Source: Petrosia ficiformis
Lineage: Eukaryota > Porifera > Demospongiae > Haplosclerida > Petrosiidae
Assembly (NCBI GenBank): GCA_947044365.1
Contig: OX345637.1
Location: forward strand, 4,822,501 to 4,886,500
Length of the DNA stretch: 64,000 nt
Direction: 5' to 3'
The notes under the pieces are model-generated. The model was given only the letters and a program-made list of their open reading frames with translations. It did no database searches and had not been told where the DNA came from. Shown here one piece after another: positions 1-11,200 of the stretch. The stretch's first letter is position 1; each line of letters begins with the position of its first letter. The position numbers were made by a program, and so were the translations under genes.

Positions 1-538
1 ATTCAAAATTGTGCATACCAAATGTGCATTGTTCATATTCTTTTATAAAAAAAAATGTCTGATACATGAACATATATTAAAGAGTGTATGATTTGGGATT
101 GCAATTTAAAGAAGGTATCAAGCAATATTGTATTTTAACAGTCCAATGGCAAGTGATCAGAAATTTAAAAATTGATATTTTAGTCATTTTTTTAAATGTT
201 AGAAAAGTCCCCCCCCCCCCCAGTCATTAAAACGTACCCCTTGAATCATAAACACTTTGCAATCCAATATATAAGTGTTTTGGAATCACTTGAGATTTTT
301 TGGGTCATTGAAAATAATAAAAATCAGCCAATTTTTTAATCAATCAATTATATAGTAGTCCACCTACCTCTTCAACCAATCCCATTTCTGCAGCACTGCA
401 AAAACAGTTTGGTTATTTACACCAATCAGTTGGTTAACTCAAATATCCATTTCTGTCGAATAGAGATTAACTTTTGGTGTTGTAATGTTGTTCATAATGA
501 CAAGTAAATTCACAGTTTACATATTAGTACTCACCCAC
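1..538. other. Upstream flank of ENT copy A, no gene seen
   Basis: AT-rich sequence with no recognisable coding exon on either strand. It contains a run of about eleven C residues near position 211. Nothing here matches the repeat families found elsewhere in the window. Confidence 0.5.
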
Positions 539-546
539 TATAAATT
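539..546 (+). promoter_or_regulatory. Possible TATA box of ENT copy A
   Basis: TATAAATT lies about 115 bp upstream of the chosen ATG at 655. It is the only TATA-like string at a plausible distance, but in DNA this AT-rich it could be chance. No transcription start evidence is available. Confidence 0.2.
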
Positions 547-654
547 TACATAATTACTGACATCATATCAGTCATCCTCCGTTATCAGTTTACTTAGTCA
601 TTGTGAACAACAAATGGACAGCAGTCTTCATTGATAACATTGAGAAGACTGAAT

Positions 655-3600
655 ATGTCTAACTTGATAAGTAACAGAGATGAAGAAGCTTTTACTAGTG
701 AGTCATCACCATTGGTACGTCCTCGTGGGGCTGTTCAGCCTGAAGACCGGTATGATATAATACAATACTGCTGTGTGTGTGTGTATACTTAATGTGTGTT
801 GAATGGCTAGGCTAAGTGGAAATGTCGGTGAGATGTATAGTCTGTTCGCATTCACCCTGACCTCAAAATTAAGTTGTAGTGAATTATATGTAATATAGTG
901 TATAGTTTAATGTCATATGGTTAAAAAATACACAAATATACTGTAACTAATTAATAAAGTAATGGATTGAAATTTAACACACATAAAAAGAACAAGAAAG
1001 ATAATTGTACGAAAATGGTACAGGTAAAAAGATTATTGATATTTCAAACTAAAGTTACAAGCACTTTTCTGAGGTGAATGTGAATGACTATTATGTTGTG
1101 TCTACTGCACCAGATGCTTTGCTTTTGGAGTCCCAGCAAATGTCATGTGATCATCAAGTCATGGGGTCAACATTACTTCTAGAGGTTGGTTCTAGGAAGA
1201 GTAGGGTTTTAACTAGTTATATAGTAATTAATCCACTTCCCCATCCAAACCAGCCCTTGATTTTCTTCCTTTATAAACCTGTTGAATAATAAGGCTTTAT
1301 CTACATGCAATGATTGCAGTTCAGGCTTTGTTTTCAAACAAGTAAGCACAAGTTGCAAATTTGAGTTTGCAAAGATGAGAGATCACATGAGGGTACATCC
1401 ATCCCCAAAAATTAGTATACATGCAAGTGAAAAGACATGTATTGTACATGCACATGTATTAATGAGAGTGACATGTATAACTGTAGTTTTAAATTCACAA
1501 TTTTAATGAAAGGAAAGTGAAAATGAAACAATCATTCCGTATAACAAGTGGGAAATAGTGGTGAAGACCAATCGGAAAAAATTTTGCCCAAAAAAATGTG
1601 TTTTGATACGTCACTTTATCATAATGATGATTTGTTAGTTACAATTTAATAAACTATATAATTATGATGAATGTCATTACTACTATGCATGTGACTACAT
1701 TAACAACAGCCTTGTTAACATAGTAGTCACATGAATAGTGGTAATGATATATTCATCATGATTGTAGGTACATGTACGTACAGAGTGTCGTGGGTTCGAA
1801 TCCCACCTGAGGCAACTCTCATTTTTCATTTTTCCATTGCCTCAGGTGTCTTTCTTTCTTTCTTTCTTTCTTTCTACATCTCCGATAACATCATGTATAT
1901 GTATATAGCATGTGCCTATATCAATAGCTAAATACACTTACACATGACTTTTATCAACATCAAATTTATAATGTTTAAATATTAATTGTAATTTGATCAA
2001 GTTATCTCCTAACTAAAAATAAACCAACATGTTGTTTTAGTATGACAATAATAACCACTTTTAGTTATAGTTTATTTTATCAGCTGGCACTATGCATGGG
2101 GCCAATTACAATTGTATTAGAGAGACAAAATTGTAAGTGTAACATTTTTGGTACATACATGTATGTCTACATATATATATATGGTTTAGTTTTGAAAGTG
2201 TAGTTGGAAACTTTAAAGCAGAGTGCAGCATTGATCATTAACTGACATTATTTTTCAGAAATTAATGTTTATTTGATGTGATACAGAATGATGTTAATTA
2301 CAGTTGAATAGAAATCAAGGGCTAATAAAATTACACTGTAATTATAAGTGTCTCTTTTTATGTTTTTTTAATCGCACCTAATGTCAATAACACAAAGGCT
2401 GTAATTAATAGGGATCTTTTGTAATGACCCCAGGTCAGATCAATTACAATTGTGATTGATCTTGCTCTGAGATATACATACCTTTCTTTGTATGACAAAC
2501 ACAGCTGATACTTTCAAAGCCCAGATTGTTGTTTTAATAATTATTGTTTCAGTATGAGATCAAGTGAAAAGAATGCCACCGTTATTTGAGTACATATATA
2601 AGTATGTCTGTGATCCTAGTCAGTTTACTTTGTAGGAACTAAATCTGTGATTTTGCCCATGACCACTTGAGTTGCTGTTGTTTTCCCTTAGTCTCATGTA
2701 CATGTATGTAATATTGCCATTTGATGTAAACTATATAATATATAATTACACTGTAAAAATGAATTTGTTATTTTAACAGACCAGTTGTTACCTCAAATGC
2801 ATGTACATTTATAATACATAGTTAGAAACATGAAATACGAGGATAATTAACATTTCATCTGGTTATAATGTAAAGGAATGTTATGACTACAGTCATGATT
2901 GTACATTCTGCATGTGGTAGTAGGGTGTATATTGGTACATACATTCATGATTGCATGACTAGTTTTTACTATAACTAATAATTTGATACAAACCGTTTCT
3001 TCCTATGAATATTATCCCATTTTGAAGTTATTAATAACAGCCTCTTTATATAGTAGTAGGGTGTATATTGGTATGTACATTCCTCATTGTATGATTAGTG
3101 ATGTTTTTACTATAACCAATAATTTGAAACAAATCGTTTCTTCCTATGCATATTATGAACTTATCAATAACATAATGGTAGTAGGGTGTATAGCTATATT
3201 ATAACCAGACAAAATGTTAATTATTCTTGTATTTCATGTTTCTAACTACGTATTGGAAATGCAAGTGCAACTGAGGTAACAACTGGTCTGTTAAAATAAC
3301 AAATTCATTTTTACAGTGATATATATATAAAATTACGCTGTCTGGAAATGAAATTAAAGTCCATAAGTAATGATTATACTTATCTACCGGAATTGGTTAT
3401 GGTGAGCCAAATTGGACTGACAATGACACAAATACTCATGTCACAGAGGTGACATTTTAACTTTAATAATTATATTCACGGTGTGATAATTTCATCTTGT
3501 GACTTTCACACATGAAGTTGCTAGTGAAAACAGAGTTCAACTATATATATACGTACATGATTACTGCTTCTGCTGAGAAAAGATGAATTTAGAGGTTCTG

Positions 3601-6600
3601 ACAGTAGCATGTACATGTGATCTAAAATTCTAAATTACATTATCTTGTAATCTTCACAGGTTTATGTTGACTTACATTATTCTTTTCTTACATGGAATTG
3701 GTCACTTATTGCCATGGAATATGTTTATCACCGCACATGAGGTATGGCATATATTAGTTATTATTAGCAATCCTTTGAGTACATTATGAAATTACACATG
3801 AGAGTTGTGGTGGAGACAAGCATATAGAGTATGAGTAAAGCAAGTGCTGTGTACTTGTCTGGACTCATGCTGTAATTTCCATAGTGCAAACAGGAGCTTT
3901 AACTGATGTATAGTACAAGTTTATAGTATGTGAAATACAGAACTCTAGTTCACCCATCATACATGCACATGTACATTAGTGTTACACCTACAAGTATATT
4001 TGTATATGTGAGGTGCGTATATATATTAACTAGTGTTGTTTTAGTTAACTATAACTCTAACTAAATCCAGGTATTATGACTTTTAGTTAAGTAAACTATA
4101 ACTAAATTACCAAGTCTGCACCAATAACTATAACTAACTAAAATGAAAATTGGCCAATAATGAACAATTTTAGTCAGTTAACTAAAACTAAAACCCCTTC
4201 AGTGATTCTAAACCTTTTTAGTTAATTAAACTATAACTATAACTATAACTAAAATTTGATAAACTAATTATACTATAACTATAACTAAAAGTGGTCATTA
4301 TTGTCAAACTAAAATGACACTAATATTAACATACATGTATTGGTACAGGAAAGAAATATTGGCAGATATGCAGATACTAATGGAAACTTTAAATTGTATA
4401 CCAACACATACAAATCAGAGTCATACACATCACTCTTACACAATAGATCTGATCACTTTTTAGCGCGTCTCCTATGCTTATGTCACATGAGGTACATATT
4501 TATTTACAATTAATATACATTAAGGAAGTTCATTATTCTGGAATTAGGCTTGGTAGTCAATTAATGGGTCTGGTGCATAAATGAATGCACACTCTAGTTA
4601 TGTATGTATGTGTATGCTGGACACTTTACGACCTCACTAAAGTGTCATAATTATGGAGGTGTGCTTTGACTAAATTCCTATATAAAATGTGGCCCTACGT
4701 GTCAAGTGTTTAAAGGATCTGATCAAATTCATTCATTATCCAAAGCTTCATCTAACAGTCACATACATGTGCATGTATTGTTCTCACCTCTTATCTGTTC
4801 AGTAATCTAGATCTATTAATCATTGTTTATTCTATTATTGTTTCTTATCTTTTCTAGTATTTTGAAGATCGGTTCACATGTCACTTACAACATACTTCAA
4901 ATAAAACACATGTTCATTGTCCTGATTTTCATGACTCATTTGAAAGTTACTTTTCAGTTGCTGCCATGTTATCAGTAGTAGTTACTAGTGCACTCAATAT
5001 CTATATACAAAGCAAGTGAGTTTCTTCTTCCATTTTGAAGTCACCCCCAAATTGGTTTTTTACATGTACACTTAAACATTTATGCATACTATATATATAA
5101 CTAAAAGTGCTCATATTACCGTACTAAAACAACACTAATGTACATGTATTTGCCCTACCTGCCTGCAGTACTATGCTACTATTGTGCAAACGTACATCTT
5201 CAATCAGAGGTTTTCTATACATACTGTATATATAGTTTAATGCCAAATGAAATAAGATTGTAATATTTAGTTTATTCACGCCAGCCTTGAATAATTATTA
5301 TAGACATGTATATGTATATATGTATATTCATAATTACACATGTAATAAATTTATTTTATAGAATTCATTTCAAGTATCGAATGTTTGCATCTCTTGTAAT
5401 GATGCTAGTCCTCTTTGTTTTGACTGTTATAATGGTCGAAGTTGACACCAAAAACTGTAAATTGAATGACTGTCATATGAGTGTCATATGATTTAATTAC
5501 ATTCTCATACCTTAGGGGTTAATGGATTTTTTGCTCTAACTCTTTCAACTATAATAATAATGAACTGTGAGTTTAAATAGTACACACAATGCACATGTAC
5601 ATGTACATCATTCATACATAGCAAGCACACACATGTATGTGTACATGTACATCACCCATACATGTGTACATACAAACAAATGCATGTACATGTATATACA
5701 TGCATAGTGCACATGTATCTATTATATATGTGTTATGTATATCTCTTTTTCAAGTATTCAGTGGTCTGTTTCAAAGCAGTACATTTGGTTTTGCTGGTGT
5801 ACTACCTCAGAAGTATATTGCAGCTGTTATGAGTGGACAGGTGAGATGATAACGTACATTACAGTTTTACACTCAGGTTTACATGTACAAACATGAACCA
5901 GAGTTTTTTATACATTTTGAAGCGTGTTTGTGTGTGCCATTGGAAATACACTTTGAGCCAATCATGAACAAACAGTTAATGCTGTTAGTGATATTCATAA
6001 TTAACTGCACCATCTGGGCCAAAGAGACTTTAAGAGAGAACTGTGTTATGACAAATAAGAAGCTGTTTGGCCCAATGGCGCGCCATATGAGCTTATCAAA
6101 ACTCTGACATGCAGATTATACATGTAAGTTGACCTTTGGTGCAGAGATTGTCGTATGGGCAGACACTTTGTAAGTCAACTCTTTCAATGTGGTAAGCTTA
6201 AAATGTATCTTATGCATAATATTAAACACCACACCTAGCATTTCTGCTTGCAATATTGAAACTCGTCTATATATCAACATTGCAAAACTAAACAATGTAT
6301 GTGCTTGTCAAAAATCGCTTATGAGGTACACAATATTGGATATAAATAGTGTTATGCTGAATCAAGGGTTAAATGAGTGTTGTTGGGTGCTTGTTTCCAT
6401 TTAGTACATACAATATATATATGTAGATACAGTATTACTTGTAATGCACATGTACAATATTGTGTCTTATAAAGGTCATTTAGTTTCTCCTTCACCTTGA
6501 TCAGAAAAAAATGTTCTTAACTTCAGTTTTGAATCTCCAACAATCTTTTTTCCGGCAAATTTTGCATAGACATGCACAAATTATCCTTCCTATTATTTTT

Positions 6601-8179
6601 TTGTACATCAAACTTCAATCCATACACATGTAGTGTCATTATTAAATTACTGTTAATGTATAATCATGGACATATGTTAACCTTATGACATTAAAATGTG
6701 CATTGTGGTACATATAAAGTCATCTTGCGGTTTTTATTCTGTCCAAACTGGTCAGGAATAATCACCACTCATCATCAATTAAATGGGTAAACAGCATTAA
6801 ACACAAGTTAGACTCCAACCATCACTTAAATATCCTGAACAGAACACTGTGAAGTCATCAAGAATGTGAACAGACTTTATCACATACACCTAAATGTACT
6901 TGTACATTTTAGTTTGTATTTTCTTATTGCAGGCATGTGCTGGATTGTTCTCTTCCATTTCTCGTATTATCAGTATAGCAGTTGTGAAAAACCAAGATAT
7001 CAACTTAAGTTCTCTGATATACTTCATCTCAGCTGCAGTAGTCATATTGATTTGTCTAATATCTTTCTTTGTGCTGCTCAAACTGGTAAGATAATATGTA
7101 TTGTAATTCATTACATGTGAAAATTGACAACTGCTTGCTAGTCAGTTGTTTTCTACAGAATAACACTGATATTTGGTGTCTAAGACCTATAGTGTTTATT
7201 CTTCCTGGATACTGAATTTCATTCAGTTCCTGTTTAAAAGAATAGCTAGAGTTTAAATACAAGCTTTTTATCAAAAAGTACTTTCAAAAATTGCACAAAT
7301 TAATACAGTTCATATTCTGTGCAGAGATGATCAATATGATTATTGTTGTATATACTTGTTTTATTTTTATTTTGCAATGTCCCTTTCCTATTCCCCCTTC
7401 TCTATCCCTCTCTTCTCCCCTCTGTCCCTCTCTTTGCCACCCCCCTTCTTTATCCCTCTCCTCTCCCCTCTGTCCCTCTCCTGTCCCCCCTCGTCTATCT
7501 ACTTGTACTTGTTTTATTTTTGTTTTACAGTGTCCCTCTCTTGTCCCTCCTTCTTTATCTCTCTCCTCTTCCCTCTGTCCATCTCCTGTCCCCCCTCCTC
7601 TATCTATCTGTACTTGTTTTATTTTTGTTTTACAATGTTCCTCTCCTGTCCCCCCTTCTCTGTCCCTTTCCTCTCCCCTCTGTCCCTCTCCTGTCCCCCT
7701 CCTCTATATATCTGTACTTGTTTTATTTTTGTTTTACAATGTGATATATTCTTATACAGGAATATGTCAGACATCATTTAACACAAACCACCAGTGTTAG
7801 ATCTATACAAGAAGAAAGTAAGTTAAATATACCAGATCTACATGTATTTATTATATGTATGTTTATGCTTAGGCTATGGTAAAACATTTCATACATTACA
7901 TGTCCATGTGTATACTTGTATAGTCTAAACATGTGGTCAATTTTACATGTTTGTATGTGTTCCAAGATGTTCCAAGTGGAAACAGCAAGAGCACAATGAA
8001 TACATGTACATGTCAAGTTAGCCTGTTCATACAGGCATATGAGATGTTTGATTCGGACCCTGCCAGCTGAGCTGCCTTGGTATCTCAGTTGGTAGAGCAT
8101 CTGTCCGGAGTACAGAGTGTCGTGGGTTCGAATCCCACCTGAGGCAACTCTCATTTTCATTTTTCCATTGCCTCAGGTG

Positions 8180-8214
<35 letters not shown>

Positions 8215-11200
8215 ACATCTCCGATAACATCATGTATATGCTTAGGTTTGGTGTTGGTGTCTTTGGTGGTTTCATTACCCCGGCCTTCACCTAATGCCTA
8301 GTGTCAAGTTAGCCTGTTCATACAGGCGTATGAGATGTTTGATTCAGACCTTGCCAGCTGAGCTGCCTTGGTAGCTCAGTTGGTAGAGCATCTGTCCGGA
8401 GTACAGAGAGTGTCGTGGGTTCGAATCCCCCTGAGGCAACTCTCATTTTCATTTTTCCATTGCCTCAGGTGTCTTTCTTTCTTTCTTTCTTTTTTCTTTC
8501 TTTCTTTCTTTTTTCTTTCTTTCTTTCTACACCTCCAATAACATCATGTATCTGTACACTTAGTATTTATTGTAAAATACTAACTGAAATGAATACTGCT
8601 TTTTGGTAGTCAAACATGCTTGGTAGCTGCCATTTAATTTCCATGAAGATAGCGCATGTTTTGCTTCTGCACATGTGCAGACATTAAACAAATAACCAAA
8701 TACAAAAATACATACAAATACCAAAATAACGAATAAATAGTTCAATATTCGTTTTAGCACCATCTAACATTTTTGCTGACAAATCTGAAAGTAATTTTCA
8801 TCCCAGCTACACTGCAAAAACTAATTTATTTGTTAGCACAGTTGCGACACTGTAAAAAATTGTTTGTTGTTTCACTCAATTCGGCTGGTCTCTTATATCC
8901 AATGTCATATGTCTATAGGTATTACAGTATGAATAATGTGTGCCCCCTATAGTATAGAGTTATGTTATATAATGTGACAAATGTTTACTATAGCTAGCTG
9001 CTTTGACAGTGACACTTATATCACGTAGTGTGAATGACATCTAGCTTTGCAGCCTGTCCATGGTTTCATAACAATTATTTATGTTTGATGTTTATAATTA
9101 TAAAAATGAAACTCATATAACCAATTAAATTGGTCAAAATAACAAATCAGTTTTTACAGTGTAGCTGTGTTATAAATATGTAAATAATTTACATGTACAT
9201 TATAGCATGCAGTACATGTACATGCACTGCTTGATTTTTATTTTTTAGCTGTGAGAGGTTCAATGGATGAAACTCAAATTCCATTTTGCAGTATATTTCA
9301 AAAAGTGAGTTGAATTTCTTTTATACATTTACTTCCGTCTCTGTCTACAATGTACATGTACATGTCTTCACATATACATGTACATACAGAAGTACATTGT
9401 ACATGTACTTGCAAATCTCTATAGTATGTATTTGTACCTACATGTATATAATATTATGTGCATACAAAAGTGCATGCATCCTCAGTGAAGTAGTACTGTG
9501 TATTATACTGTACAAATACACGCAAAAGCCACTGTGTCCCTCTCCTCTATCCAAGACTATCCCTCTCCTCTCCATTCTGTCCCTCTCCTCTTCCCTCTGA
9601 CACCCTATCCTGTCCCTCCTCTGTTCCTCTTCTTTCCCCTCCACTGTCCCTCTCCTGTCCTCCTCCTCTGTCCCTCTCTTGTCCTCTCCTCTGCCCTCCC
9701 CTTTTTACAGATCTGGGTATATGCCACAAGTGTGTTTTTAGTGTTTGCTGTAACACTATCACTCTTTCCAGCTGTTATTAGTAACATAAAGTCAACAGTA
9801 AGAGATTCAACAGATTCAATATGGACAGGTACATATGAGAATAATTAGAGCATTGTAGACAATGTTTTTAGTCTTTGGGCGCTAAACAATGGTGTTTTTA
9901 GCCTTGAAGTGTGACAGTGTTGCTAACAATAATGTTGATATTGCTCCATGTAGTGGGGTCTGGGGGCATGTCAGATTGGAATTCCATATTGAATGCTATG
10001 ATTCCACTACACAGTGTACATATACATGTATATACAAGTGTACATGTACATGAATACATGTACATGTATGACTTATTTTCGTCATTTCAATGTTCTTGGA
10101 ACTTTACACATACAACACTGTTAATATATTTAGTGTTTGGAAAATGTGTGAGAAGTGACATTTATTCATACATATTTATCTTTTCATTATTACTTATTAC
10201 TCATATAGGCAGTTTGTTTGATGCTTTGGTTTGTTTCTTGTTATTTAATTCGGCTGATTTTGTTGGTCGATATCTTTCAAACTGGTTCAAAATGGTAAGA
10301 ACTGATGTTTACATGTACCGTAAGCTCTACTTTTCTTCGTCATTTACAAATAAAGAGAGAGACACATATCCAGAAAATAATCTGGGATTTGACCCAGGTC
10401 CTTCTGATTGCTAGTGAGATGCTCTATAAATCTATATAGCAATCAGAAGATCCTTGGTACAAATCCCAGCTGGTCCGGATTTTTTTCTAAAAGTGATACA
10501 ATTTCTCTTTACTGTTTGGTGATTTTGATATTTACATGTACATGTAGTTTAGATAATTGTTGCAATAGTTTTCATGTGATTATGGCATTATAGTAACTTC
10601 ACATAGTATAATTACAAACTTTATTAGCATTGTTTCTTATCATAACAGACATGGTTATGAAAGCTAATTAATTTAATTTGTTATATACGCATTATAAATG
10701 GCAATAATATCAGGTTTCTAATATTTGAAATGAGCTGACAACATGATTAACTGTGAAAACACAGTTTTTCACTCTTAACATTTGAAATGCATTTCAGCTA
10801 TAAATTTTATGTGTACATGTATGTATTTGATACCAGTAGCTTACTTCCTACTAGTCTATAGAACTCAAGTATGAAATGAGTTTTAAATTATTTTGTCAAA
10901 TGACTGATGTTCGCATCCACAGTCACATCACTATCAATATAATGTATTTATAATTTCCTTTCTTTAGCCTGGCAAGTGGCGTTATTTTCTTCTAGTGTTC
11001 ACAGTTCTTCGAGTTTTGTTTGTCCCCTTATTTTTCATGTGTAATGTTCAACCTCGTAGTGATGACTTTATAAATAGTGATGTATTTCCCATAATCATTA
11101 CTATAATCTTTGGACTGAGTAATGGATTCTTTGCCTCCGTTGCAATGGTCTCTGCTCCACAGTAAGTACAAATTCATATCTTCCTCTACATTTACACTTT

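Noticed and set aside
7291..7800. 169-, 133- and 141-codon overlapping proteins
   Set aside because: Three frames of one pyrimidine-rich repeat inside an ENT intron; composition only.
8074..8146. Functional tRNA gene (anticodon loop CCGGAGT)
   Set aside because: Position 33 is not T, the variable arm does not suit a serine tRNA, and the same body occurs with identical non-tRNA flanks at several sites, so it is SINE.
7774..8160. 128-codon minus-strand protein
   Set aside because: The frame runs through the SINE tRNA body; the GGIRTHDTLYSGQ-type peptide is a known spurious translation of such repeats.
9911..10414. Single 167-codon protein in ENT A
   Set aside because: Runs through exon 10 and flanking intron; GT-AG borders and ENT alignment explain the coding part.
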